Assembly: GCF_002105155.1 (NCBI RefSeq)
Contig: NW_019028980.1
Coordinates: forward strand, 868,001-932,000
DNA from: Lobosporangium transversale
Taxonomy: Eukaryota > Mortierellomycota > Mortierellomycetes > Mortierellales > Mortierellaceae
Direction: 5' to 3'
Length of the DNA: 64,000 nucleotides
Shown here: positions 34,009-46,300 of the stretch, piece after piece
How positions within the stretch are numbered: position 1 is the first letter of the stretch
How the letters are laid out: every line of letters begins with the position of its first letter
The notes under the pieces: generated by a model
What the model was told of the DNA's origin: nothing
The model's input: only the letters and a program-made list of their open reading frames with translations
Database searches by the model: none
Program-made: the position numbers and the translations under genes

Positions 34009-35925
34009 GAAATTATAGTCGAGTTAAAGCCACAAATTCGCCATTTTTTTATCATTACAATCTCTTCGCTTCGCACAACGACATATCGTAGCGACCAATG
34101 CGAGTATTATTTCTTTTTTTCTTTTTTTTTTTCTTTCACTCTGAACAAGCAGGCAAGGTGATTAAATTGACACCTCAGCTGATGCATCTATTTGAGATTG
34201 GAATAAGTCAATGAGGCAGGATGTATAGACAAGCGCTTTGAAGCCTATTGGATTACGGCGATGCGAATCTTTTCTCCGCAATACTCTCCGTCGCTTGAAG
34301 ATCAGACAAATCACTATAACAAAGTAACAAAGGAAGGAAAACGAACGAAAGCGAGTACATTATCTAACAAACGGATTTGGACATTAGATATCGAATATTC
34401 AGGACACTCAAAAACACTGACATCTTGTCTAGTATCCATTGACACTTTCATATGTCCTTTATTTTACACAATCAACGCTCTCTTTCTTTCTTTTTTTTTT
34501 TTTTTTTTTTTTTTAAAACTTCGTTCTTTCCTGGAGATTTCCTTTTGTAGTATTTGCAAAATATTGTCATTGATTTGATTTGTTTTTTTTAAGTAAAAAT
34601 AAAATAAAAAGGGCGAAGGCTCAATCATGAAGTGTGAATAAAATGATGCATATCATACGAGGGGTTCAAACAAAAAATTAATAGCACATTCAATTATGGA
34701 AATGCGAAAGAAATCGGGAGTAATTGGGCTTGGGTCTCCCCAGGATATTTGGATCCACTTTTTTCTTCGGATCTGTGAGACATGACACTCCGACTGTTCA
34801 AGCTTCGGCTTTGTCAGCTGATCCCTTTCGGCTCATTCCTTTAAATATGCATTGTTATTCTTGTGTCAGGTGGAAAGGAGAAGGCGAGACATTACATGGC
34901 TAAAAATGACCTGATTACACATCTTTATTGTTGCTCGTAATGAAACATAGGAACATTACACGTTGACAGAGACAAGTTGAATGACAATGACTATACCTTG
35001 TCTTTTATCTTTACGAATCGAAATGCACCATCTGCAAAGAAATATATACAAAAGTATGTACTAGATTAGGACGGATAGAATGCACGCGCCAATATTTTTA
35101 TTTTTCTAACAAGGAATGCAATCTCCGAGATTTCTCCTTTAACCGATATTATATATTTTACGCACAGTCTCCTTTGCAAAAATGAGAGCAGCACTGTTCG
35201 AAATGCTGTAATTCAAGTGAATTGAACAGTCCGGTTGGCCCTCATTGGGAGGTGGTTGTGATAATAAAAAAGTTGGCTGTAAGAGAGAAGGCATTGGCTG
35301 AGCCGGAATACCAAAAAGTGCATATCATTTTTTGCTCAGGGACACACAAACGCCGTTGGCGTGGCACTGAGGGTGATTACTGAGGAGATGCTATTTTTAG
35401 AGATGAAGGCGTATAAAAAGCGGACCAAACGACAAATTATCAATTACAAATCATTTGTTCAAATACATAAAATTTCGCCTTTTTATTAGTTCAACAGAGT
35501 CCTTCACATTCTTTGTTTTTTCATTTTCTTTTTAATAAAACCTTTCATCCATTTCCCAGCTTTCCCTCTCTTTTCTTTATCACCATTCCATCCCTTCAGT
35601 CTCTTCCTTCCCTCGCGCTGTCGAATCCATCTTCTGCGCGTTTGACGATCATCTCGCTCCTACAGCAACCTGCCGTCTTTCCTCTCCCACCACCGCTCTC
35701 TCGTCCTGCTTATCCGCGTTTCCTTCTTCCTTCCACTATTTTATTAGCTGATAGTTTGCCTCACTTTTTTCTCCCACGTCTGCTTCCCTTCTTCATTTCA
35801 CCAACGCACAGCCCCCAATTTTTTGCTCTTCACACACTTTCTCTCTTGAGCAAACACCCCGAAACTATTGTTCCCGCACCCTACAACCCTTTTCCGGATT
35901 ACTCTATCACCCCTGATCCTTCACA
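34009..35925. other. Intergenic region with the oxidase promoter
   Basis: No gene. A T-run lies at 34489-34514. A TATA box is at 35412-35418, and the leader from 35510 to 35925 is strikingly pyrimidine-rich. An open frame through the leader overlaps the oxidase start but lacks an ATG start and looks compositional. Confidence 0.5.
35412..35418 (+). promoter_or_regulatory. TATA box of the copper radical oxidase gene
   Basis: GTATAAAAAGCGG, about 510 bp before the ATG. If used, the transcript would have a leader of roughly 480 nt that is nearly all C/T. Confidence 0.5.
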
Positions 35926-36714
35926 ATGGCGCTTGTCCGCAAGCTGGGTTTCCTGTTTGCTGCAACCTCAATCCTCTCTCTAAGTCTTGTAGCTCAATCC
36001 TCTGATGCTGCAGCCTGTCGATATAATAATGGCCGCCCTTGTCCACAACAAACACCATGTTGTAGTCAGGTAAACACCGCTGCCTACTGTTATTACCTCG
36101 ACTATATCAGCTGTATCAAAGGATTATTTGCACTGTTGTTCTCGCTAGTATATTCCAGCATCCCTGATACTCATAGCTTTCAACAGCAGCAGTAGCAGCA
36201 AATGCATAGTAGATTACTCTTTCCTCTTGGCAAAAGCTGACAGAAATTTCATTTGTTTACCTTTAATCTTTAGCACGGTCACTGTAGCAATTCACCATTA
36301 GCATGTGGTTCTGGTTGTAATCCGAGTGCAAGCTTCAACGGTCGCTGTGTACGCTACATGGCTGCAGGAGCGCTCACTACAGACAATGGCAAACCCAAAC
36401 CTATACCAAGTCAACCTAAAGGTTCATTCAAGGTTGTGGGTGAAACCGGTGTTGCAGCACAACACATCGCTCTGGTTACGCCCACAAAGATGCTGATTAT
36501 CGACAAGGCAGAAGCTAATCCTGCCAAGTTACCCAGTGGTACTTCAGCATACAATGTCGAATATGATCTTGTCAAGAATCAATATCGTGTACTTGAAGTA
36601 AAGACCAATACCTTCTGCTCCGGCGGTGGCTTCTTGCCGAATGGCACCATGATCAGTGCTGGCGGTGCAGAGTTACGTGTAAGTACTTTTGAATATGTCC
36701 TGTCATCTTTCTCC

Positions 36715-36753
<39 letters not shown>

Positions 36754-38070
36754 AACCAGTTATCTTGAATACTTTCTTTATAGCGATCTCGAGCTTTCGC
36801 AACTGAATCTGGCTTCCAGTCCCTTCGCATGTGGAACCCTTGTAATGATGGATCGTGCGGCTGGATTGAGAATCCTGCTGATCCTGCTTGGACCATGACA
36901 GGGAACCGCTGGTATGTCTCTATTACCACACTGCCATCAGGTGAACTGTTTGTTCTTGGTGGCAGTAACGAATCCCTAGCGATCAATCGGATGGCCACCA
37001 ACAATCCAACATGGGAGATTTACCCCAAGCCCGCTGGAGTTAAGGCCGCGGATTATAAGCCTACATTTATGCAATTCATGGTCGATGCTCTCCCCAACAA
37101 CCTATACCCGAACGTCTATTCCCTCCCTGATGGCAATATCTACATTTTTGCGAACCAAAAATCCATCATCTTTAACGTGGAGCGCAATGAAGTAATCAAA
37201 CGTTTACCTGACATTCCTGGTGGTCCTCGTTCGTACCCACTCACTGGATCGCATGTTCTGTTGCCGTTGGACCCAGCTAAGAATTATGCTCATGAGATCT
37301 TGGTCTGCGGCGGATCTGAGGCTCAACTGCAGCGTGCCAAGGCCCTTCAAAGTTGTGGTCGTATCAACCTCAACGACCCTGATCCTCAATGGGAAATGGA
37401 AGAGATGCCCACCCCTCGGCTTATGGGCGATGCAGTCATCCTTGCAGACGGCAAGATCATGCTGTTGAATGGATGCATGACCGGTTATGCTGGATTCCGT
37501 CACGGTAACGACCCTGTTTTTACGCCTGTAGTCTATGATCCCGCTGCACCATTAGGATCCAGATTTACAGAGTGGGAGCCAAGCAACATCGCAAGGATGT
37601 ACCATTCGGTTGCATTGTTGCTACCGGATGGTACTGTTTTCGTCGCTGGATCCAACGAGAACTCTGAAGTGCGTTTGAAGGATGTACCATTCCCTACTGA
37701 GTATCGCGTTGAGTCATTTACGCCTCCCTATTTGACCACTGATCTAGCGAGACCCGAAATATTAAGCAAGATCCCAGAAAAGGTTACCTACGCTCAAAAG
37801 ATTCAAGTGATTATTGATGTGAAGGATAAGAGCAAGTATGAGCCTGATGTGACCTTTATGCTGGGCAAGAAAGGATTCGTGACACATAGTACACACATGT
37901 CACAGAGAATGATCAAGCTCGTGTCGACCCAGACCCGTGTTGAGGGCACTAAGATAACTTATGAAGTGGCTATGCCGCCCAACGCCAACCTGATGCCTCC
38001 AGGTCCTCATTACATCCATGTCTTGAACAATGGAGTCCCTTCATTAGCTTTCCATTTGCTCCTTAACTAG
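35926..38070 (+). CDS. Secreted copper radical oxidase (glyoxal/galactose oxidase family) with chitin-binding module
   Basis: Exons: 35926-36069, 36274-36678, 36784-38070; 1836 nt, 611 residues. A signal peptide (LGFLFAATSILSLSLVAQSS) is followed by a Cys-rich module of about 45 residues (CRYNNGRPC, TPCCSQHGHC, ACGSGCNPS, GRC) that resembles a chitin-binding type-1 (hevein) domain. Then come the seven-bladed propeller of the glyoxal oxidase N-terminal domain and a C-terminal DUF1929 domain. All active-site positions of the family appear: TFCSGGGF (Cys of the Cys-Tyr cofactor), NRWYVS (its Tyr), RMYHSVALL (axial Tyr and His ligand) and THSTHMSQRM (second His). It should oxidise aldehydes or alcohols to give hydrogen peroxide outside the cell, possibly at chitin-containing walls. 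Substrate cannot be predicted. Confidence 0.93.
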
Positions 38071-38690
38071 AAGGAAAAGAGAAACAAAACTCCCTGTCAT
38101 ATTATTGTACAAAAGACCTCACGAAAATGAAAATAAAATATCTAATAATTAATACGCCTCTGATGGAACTGTGTTGTGTGTTGGTGCTGTGCAATAGTTC
38201 AAGGTTTATACTTTACTTGAATAAAGAAAAGGATCGAATTAGCATGTGTCTCAGTTGCACAGCAGTGAAATGCTAATGCAAACCCGAGAAATGCTTTTTG
38301 CCCATCATAAGCATAACCTGGAAACAGCCTCTTGATGGATAAGCTTTATTGATATTGAGTGACCCCACGCCAAGACCATGTAAATAAGAGCTAACCATGA
38401 TTTGATATGATATTAATCACGATGAAATTATTCATTGAGCCCACATGTTTCCTACAACCTTCTTTTTGTTTTTTTCTCACCATCGATGGATTGATGGAGT
38501 TGCATCAATTTGTGGCCCGTGTAACGCAGCCAAATGCCTCTTCACACTCCAACTCTTTTCTTTTTTGAAAACTGCTCAGCATTAATGTTATAAATATAAA
38601 GGCGCTCCGTTTCCTAAACATAAAGCTCTTCATTCCCCTTTTCCTTTCAAAACTTCTTACATAGATCCAAAAAATAAAAAAAAAAAAAAG
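38071..38690. other. Intergenic region before the monooxygenase
   Basis: A TATA-like TATAAATA is at 38589-38596, about 95 bp before the ATG, and a poly(A) stretch directly precedes the start codon. No gene seen. Confidence 0.5.
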
Positions 38691-40918
38691 ATGGCTACTG
38701 ATATCCATGTCTTGATTGTTGGTGCAGGTGTTGGAGGATTGGCATTGGCCCTGATGCTCGAGCGTGCATCAATTTCTTACGAAGTAAGCGTGCCAATCGA
38801 CAAGCAGCGGAAAGAGTTATATAAGGGGAATGATGGAAAGGAAGAGAAAAGTTCTGATAGCTTTGCTCGTCGCTTTCTTTTTTTTTTTTCCTCTCTCAAT
38901 AGCTCCTTGAAAAGTCAACAGAAGTTAGGCAGCTCGGTACTGCTATCACATTGAGCTGCATCATGCAAATCTTTGAGCAATTGGACATGTATGAGGAGCT
39001 CTTTTCACTCTCAAGGCCTTTTGGTGCTCTTCATGTCCGCGATGAGGATTTGAGCTATAAGGGCACTTTCTGGTCCCGCCCTCCAGGGGACGATATCGAA
39101 GGCCTGTAAGGTGAACACATCATAAACTGTACATGCAGAAGGACAATTATGTATATGCCACCCCATCTGATATGATAATAATTGCCTTTAAATTCTTGGC
39201 TCCGTCTTTTTTCTCTCTCTCTTATGCTTGTTTTCATCATTGTTACTGCTAAAAAAAATAGCTATGGCGACTATCCCCGCGTTATTGGACGTCCTGATCT
39301 TATTAAATTGCTAATGTCACGTATTCCTGCTAATCGTATCCATTTTGGGAAACGTGTTCTCTCAACAACTCAGGATGAACATCAAGTGATTGTGAAATGT
39401 GCAGATGAAACCACATTTACAGGAAGTGTGCTTGTTGGCGCGGATGGTGCCTATAGTAGTGTTCGTCAGAACATGTACCGAGAGCTTGAAAAAACCGGCC
39501 TGTTACCTAAAACGGACGCTTCGCCTATGGGTTGTAGCTTTGAATGCGTGGTGGGCATCTCGAACCCTGTCAGTCCAGATGATTACCCAGTTCTAAAACA
39601 AGACTTTAGTGAATTTGAGATTATCCTCGGAAAAGAAGCTCCGTACACTGTACTTCATTTCTTTTTCTTTTTCTTTTTTTTTTTTTTGTGGATTTTTTTA
39701 GTTGTGTGTGGATAATAATATTCTGATTGCCAATTCTTTTTTTTTTTTTTTTTTTTTTTTTACCGATCAAAAAGGTATGGTACCTACCAATGCAAAATAA
39801 CAGAATTGGGTTTCTTATCACTCATGATGTGCGTAGTCAAGGTACACATGAACAGAGGACCCAAAGGTGTTCTGAATGGGGATATGATGCTGCTAACAAT
39901 GTACTTAATGATGTACGCCGCTTCCGCTGCCCTTACGGAGGTACGCTTGCCGATATTATTGACAACACTCCTAAGGAATTGATCTCGAAGGTCAATCTTG
40001 AGGATAAGGTATTCATTTATTATTTTTTCCACTTTTTAAAATGGAGGCAAAAATGAGAAAGAGAGAAGCAAAGCTAATTTACCTCATCATCTATGTCATT
40101 CGTAGTTCTTCAACACTTGGTACTCTGGCAGAACAGTCATACTTGGAGATGGTAAAAGCTGATACATATTTACAACCTTATGAAATAACCCTGCTACAGG
40201 AAGTACACAGATTGAAATAATCTTTGTCGTGACCTTTTACCATGCACTATTTTTTATTTAAACTGCTAATCTCCAACCTCTAGCTTGCCACAAGGTACAT
40301 TCAAATTATGTGCAGTAAAAGCATCAAACTCTCAGTGGCAGACAATGCTTCCAATTGAACTCATCATAAACTCTGTCCTGATATTTTTTTTTTTGTTGCA
40401 AGATGTTGCCATTTGCAGGACAAGGCGCCAATATGGCGATTCTGTCAGCACTAGAATTGACCAACCTTTTATATGACATGAAATCAGATACACAAACTGA
40501 AATTACACGTATTTTTAAGGTGTATTACAAAAACCGCCACTCGCTCGCTAAGTGGTGTGTTAGCAGTGCGAACCAGCACGGGGCCATGCTTCATAAGAAG
40601 GCTAGTGATCTTCTCTCTCTTGTTTTATTATATTTTGAGTTCTTGGTGTTTTATTCCTTAATACTAAAACCATAACATGAAAATTATTGTTGTGATGTGT
40701 GCTTTCTTTAGGGCGTGATTGGAGATTTGTGGCGGTACCTATTCCTCAACTGGATGCCACGATGGGTGATCAAGAGGGTTACAGACAGCTTCCACGTATA
40801 CCGTCCTCAACTTGTCTTCTTGCCTTTCGTCAAAATCAGAGGCTCACTTACCACTTACACCAATAAGCCTTCGACAAGACAAACACCGATAGTATCCACT
40901 AGTCCAAGGACGGTCTGA
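38691..40918 (+). CDS. FAD-dependent monooxygenase (aromatic hydroxylase type)
   Basis: Exons: 38691-38783, 38903-39105, 39262-39649, 39775-40008, 40106-40151, 40284-40294, 40403-40600, 40712-40918; 1380 nt, 459 residues. The N-terminal Rossmann motif is VLIVGAGVGGLALALMLE. The middle carries VLVGADGAYSSVR (DG motif), and the C-terminal FAD/ribityl motif GDACHKMLPFAGQGANMA is assembled from three exons, one of 11 nt. Family members hydroxylate aromatic or polyketide-like substrates with NAD(P)H and oxygen, often in secondary metabolism; substrate unknown and no biosynthetic cluster is visible here. The intron after exon 7 starts GC rather than GT. No signal peptide; a C-terminal helix is possible. 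Confidence 0.9.
40284..40294 (+). other. Predicted 11-nt microexon of the monooxygenase gene
   Basis: CTAG, then CTTGCCACAAG, then GTACAT. It supplies the end of Ala and Cys-His-Lys in the conserved GD(A)CHKMLPFAGQG motif. Without it exon 5 to exon 7 would be out of frame and lose the motif. Confidence 0.75.
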
Positions 40919-43327
40919 GGCATGCAAAGCTCACAATGTTGATCTTCTTTTCGCTCTTTTGAATCCTAGTGCTTGACAACAAATATCTGGCTTAATTTAA
41001 TGCCGAGTGCTATATTTAATGCGGTTTGAGAGGCTATCCATTTGCAATAACAAGTTGTATATTTGCCTTGCTGATTAAAAAAGAAAGCAGAGGTGTTGAT
41101 TCTAAATCTTTCGAATGAATATACTAGAATGCCAATAGTTTTTTTTTTTTTTTTTTTTTTTGACCAGGCATATATTGGTAAGGATGGGATTGTTAGAGTT
41201 AAGAGGTCGGACTTGTTTAGCGAATTGACTAAATGGCTTGTGTTTCCTACTTCCACACATGTAGTCATAGTGAAGAAGATACAGGAAGCTTGGGGCACTA
41301 GAGCTGAATAGAATAGAAAAAATGAATATGTTTCTTGGCATGCATGTTGATGTTCGAGCAATCACAGATTCAACTCAGAGACAATAAACAAAGAAGTACT
41401 AAGATGAGCAGTATGACAGATAAAACACCCCAATTGGGAGATCATAACAGGATCTCATATTTAGTGCACGGAAAGAGTGTCATATCAAAGAGAAGCAAAT
41501 GTACCATGCGTCAAGAGAGAGAATCTTCAGTATCTAGCATCCAAATGCGTCGCGTCCACAATCAGATCAATCAAGAGAAAGCCATTGAAGGACTCGAACT
41601 ATACGCGCCCGCAGATGCACAGCAAAAGGCCTTCATATAAAAAGTTTTTTTAGCTGTATCGTTATTGGATTTTGGTTGCATTCTCTGGATCTGCCAGTCT
41701 AGCTATGTGGGACGGATCACGAAATTCCATTTTGACGATGTTGTGAAGACGTACAAAAAATAAAAATAAAAAAATCAGTTCAAGTTCAAGTTCAAGAGAG
41801 TTTAGACGGCCTGCTCAAAGGCTAATATCGTAATTTTTTTCGTAAACAGTAAATAGAAAAATATCAAAGCGTACACTTATGCAATACATCCACAGCTGAT
41901 GATACAACGCATGTGAATATCCTTTTCTTTTTTTTTTTTTTCTGTTATTACAAGTACTCACTATGGAGAAAGTAAGTAAGCATCAAGTAAATGGGTAAAT
42001 GTCCATCCGGACATATACTCAATTGAGGTGACATGGATTCCACAGAAACCGAACTCTTACGACATGTCCTAGCCAGAGCAGGAAGGAGAATGGGAATGTG
42101 GTAAAAGTCAAAGCCCATTTTAGGGTGCAATTGTTTCCCTTTTTGAGGGCACAACGAACAAATGGGCTCTGACTTCCCACTCTCACGCTCAAGGGGAATT
42201 TTTTGAGATTTTGACAACGAGCCCGAGAATGGAAGCCATTGTGTTCACCCCCTTGAAAATAATAAACATGCACAAAACATCAAATCATCAAATCAGCTTC
42301 ATGGACCATTTTGTAACTAACAAATTGGGGTTTGCCAAGAAACTTGCTGATCTCTTAATCCTTTTGATGCAAAAAGTATCAAAAAAGGAATGAAAACAAA
42401 AAAAAAAAAAAAAACTTTAATCTGTAGAATATAAATATTTTACCCTTGTTTGTCAGACAGAAGCAAATATCGATAATAAAAGAATAAATGGAAAAGCCTG
42501 TTCCTGTGTCTGTATCAAACCATGATGTACAGGAACAAGGAAGTAGGCAATAGATCTTTCACAAAAATGGGCACATTAAAGGATTGGAAAGGATACCTTA
42601 TTTGTTTTGAATCCTTGCTCTTTTTTTTTCCTTCCCGCAGCTTCTTCATCTTCAGAAAATAAAACCATAGATATTTGCAAAAGAAAAAGATCTACGAATG
42701 AGAAGAAAGTCAAGGACAAGTCCATGACATGGAATGAATATAAAACATCTATCAAGAGTTGAAAAGCATCATTCCTCGACAGTTCTAATAAAGATTAGGG
42801 GAGGATAGTAAAAGTTGATTATAGTTTAGTGCAGGGTGGCCTTCCTGTGAGGCCAAGCGCAAGGTCCGATTCGTGTTACCCAGCCCGCAGTTTCTTTGAT
42901 CAGTTGGGTGTTGCGATCCAAAAATGGAGTTCATTCTCTACTCTGTGTAGCTCTGACATCTTATACTTTTTATATAAACAATGCTCCACTTCAACTCAAG
43001 CATTTCTCCTTTCTCTCTTTCTTCTCCCTTTGCTACTCCTCTGCCCGCGCTTTATCCTTCAGTCCCTCGCTCCTACTCTTGTTCCTCTCCGCCTGTCCTT
43101 TAGTCAGTCGGGCAACAATCGTTGTATAGATCCCTCTCTTGATTGATTTTTTAATTCATTTTGTTTTATTTTAATTATTTATTTATTTTACCTACCTTAT
43201 ATCCACTGTGAAAGGAGTTAGCATTCATTACCACGCGCGTCCATAACCTGACACTGTATTTTCTGCACCCAATCATTTATCATACTCAGTTATTCTCCCT
43301 TCCTCTTTTGTGGACCCCACAGTAACC
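40919..43327. other. Intergenic region between the monooxygenase and the ABC transporter
   Basis: Mostly AT-rich, with T/A runs (41140-41161, 41929-41941, 42399-42414) and a GTTCAA hexamer triplet near 41780-41797. One open frame, ATG 41404 to 41640 (78 aa, hydrophilic, Gln/Arg/Ser-rich), is unlike the homopolymer frames, but it shows no recognised domain. The last 350 bases form a CT-rich leader. Confidence 0.4.
41404..41640 (+). CDS. Possible small hydrophilic ORF (78 aa), unrecognised
   Basis: MSSMTDKTPQLGDHNRISYL opens a frame of mixed composition ending ADAQQKAFI. No domain, no signal peptide. It could be the end of an unrecognised spliced gene or chance; support is limited to its non-repetitive composition. 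Confidence 0.25.
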   Translation: MSSMTDKTPQLGDHNRISYLVHGKSVISKRSKCTMRQERESSVSSIQMRRVHNQINQEKAIEGLELYAPADAQQKAFI

Positions 43328-46300
43328 ATGGATATTAATGCGTTCTGCAACGATATCGAGGGCTGGGTAAGCATAAACATATGCTTGGCTTCCCATGCAA
43401 ACATGCACGGGAATGTTGGGTGATCATTCTTAATTCACCTATTTCGTCACATTATCTCACATACTGTCCATTATCTGTTTTATCTACTCATAGGGCCCAA
43501 CTAGTGATACCCGTCCTGATCTCACGCTTTGTTTCGAGAACACCATCCTTGTGACACTTCCTGCACTTATTGCAATACTAGGCTTTGTTTACCAATCATA
43601 TTACATGTGGAGGTCAGGGAAGTCCCACAACCTGGGCCGTACCAACCTCATCTATTGGCCATCACAAGTGCTAATGTTTGCTAGCGCAATAGCCTTAATT
43701 GCTAGGGCGACCGTCCTAACAAGCAATACATATGCACCCGCAACCATGCTCAGTACAATATGCTTGACCATTGCATGGGTATGATATAAGAGAAGACCTT
43801 TTTTCTTTCTTTTTTTTTTTTTTTTTTTTTTTTTTTGTTCCTCATTCTAGTTGAGCTAATTAGCGTTATTCTTATGTTTAAAATGTTTGTAAATTTAGCT
43901 ATCAGCGATCATATTGAACCATTTCCAGCATGAACAGGAAATCCGTTCAAATGACCTCATTTTCTCGCTCTACTTTGTCTCCCTTATTGCATCAGCGATC
44001 AACATCCGCACAATGGTGCTACTTGAACAAACCAGTCAGCACCAGTTCATAGCTTTTGCTGCATACTTTGCCCTCAACACTCTTGGCTTCATTGTTGAAG
44101 CCTGGCCTCGAGGGCGGACTCAAGCTCAGCGCAAGAGCAACGTCAGTCGGTTCAGCAAGGCTAATTTGTGCAGTCGTGCCACGTTCCACTATCTACAGCC
44201 AATTGTTTCGTTGGGGTACAGGAACCCGCTCTCTATCAAGGACATTGCTGGGATGATGCCTGATCGTATTCAAACTGCAGCTAGCCACAGTCGTCTGAAC
44301 CGAACATGGGAGTATGAGCTGGAGAAACAGAGAACTCACGGAAGAAAACCAAGTTTATTTCGTGCTATTTTGAAGGCTTCTGGGCGGGATTGGATACCCG
44401 TCATGGTTTTTCGTCTCTTGGCCTCCACCTTTATTTATATTCTGCCTCAGCTCCTTAAAGAGTTGCTTGCATTCATCAACTCTTACCAGACCCCGAATCC
44501 ACAGCCGCTTCCGCTTGGTATCATTCTGTCCTTTGGAATGTTCTTTACCTCCATATTGAGCTCGTTCTTCATGGCTCAGTACTTCCAATGGGGCATCAAT
44601 GTCGGTATCCAGGCCAGAACTGGGCTTATTGCCATGGTCTATCGAAAGTCACTTAAACTTTCGAGCGCTGCCAAGCAAAAATCCACTGCGGGTGAAATCA
44701 CTAACCACATGTCGGTTGATGCAGAGAAATGGGCAGACGCAAGCGTCTTCTTACCTATGCTCCTCTCGTAAGTGTTTTTTTCTTTTTTTTTTTCTATCGT
44801 AGATCGGAACATACTATACATACTACTTTTTAGTTGACTAAACTAATGACTTTTTATATATGTCGTAGCACTCCCTTTGAGTTGGCAATAGCTATCTGGA
44901 TGCTTTACTTACAAATTTCATGGTCCGTATTTGTCGGTCTTGCAACGGTTCTCGCCTTAACCCCAATCCAAGGGATGATTGCCAAGTTCTATATGAAGGT
45001 AAAGTTTTTTTTTTTTTTTTTTTTTCTATATATATTTTTTGTTCATATACAACCGAAGAATATCAGAATAAGCTAAATATCGTCTTCTTTTGCTCCTCTC
45101 TGGAACCATACCATTTTAGGCCAAGGAACGCAAACTGGAGGCTATGGATGAGCGTGTCCGCCTTATGAACGAGTTGTTGACCTCTATCAAGGTGATCAAG
45201 TTGTACGGATGGAGCGACTCATTCCGAGAACGTGTTACCTATTATCGTAACCGTGAAGTAGCCACACTCCGAAAGATCGGTGTGGTTTTCTCTTTTATGT
45301 CCATCATGTTCCAGTCCGTCCCCCTTTTGGTGGCTCTTGTCTCGTTTGCAGTTTTTGCAACACATGGTGGCCCTGACTTTGGTCCCGGAGATATCAATCC
45401 ACAGCGTGTGTTTGTTTCCATTACCTTGTTTGGATTGTTGAACCGCCCAATTGGAATGCTCTCGCATGTCTTGGCCGAGGCCATTGGTGTAAGGGTTGCC
45501 GCTGCTCGTATCCAAAAGTTCTTGTTAGCGGAAGAAATTTCTGAAAGCACCGTGGAATCGATTAAGTCCTTGCCTGATGACCCCAGTGTACCACTGATCC
45601 AGGTCAAGGATGGTGTCTTTGCCTGGGATCTGGAAGGACCTGTGATCGAGACAGAGAAGGAACGTAAGGCTCGTGAAAAACTTGAGGCAAAGAAACAGAA
45701 GGAGCTTGAAAAAGAAGTCAAAAAGGCCGGAAAGCCTCTCCCTGAAAAGATCGCCCCCTTTGAAAAGAATTATGGACCCACACTCGTTGACATCAATTTG
45801 GAAATTTCTCGTGGTGATTTGACTGCTGTTGTTGGAAGAGTTGGTCAAGGAAAGAGCTCACTTCTGAATGCTATTATCGGCGATGTAAGTATTCCTTTGT
45901 GTTAAAAATATTGTGTGTACCGTTGTCTCCATATCAATCATAGGAGGGACTTTTTTTTTTCAGAATGTTGGCAACTGACTGCTCTCTTGTCTGTTAATCT
46001 CCTATGCCTTCAGATGTATAAACGCCAGGGATCTGTTAAGGTGTATGGACGACTGGCTTATGTACCTCAACAAGCTTGGATTGTGAATGCAACTTTAAAG
46101 GACAACATCCTTTTCGGAAACGAGTTCGATCAGGCTCGGTATGACCATGTTGTGATGTCCTGCGGCCTCTTGCCAGATATTGCAATGTTGCCAGGCGGTG
46201 ATCAGACTGAAATAGGAGAACGTGGTATTAACTTGTCTGGAGGTCAGAAGCAGCGTGTTTCTTTGGCTCGCGCTGCATATGAGAATGCAGATGTGTATCT

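Noticed and set aside
35513-35983. 156-codon frame overlapping the copper oxidase start
   Set aside because: It lacks an ATG start, is Pro/Ser/Phe/Leu-rich from the pyrimidine leader and shows no domain.
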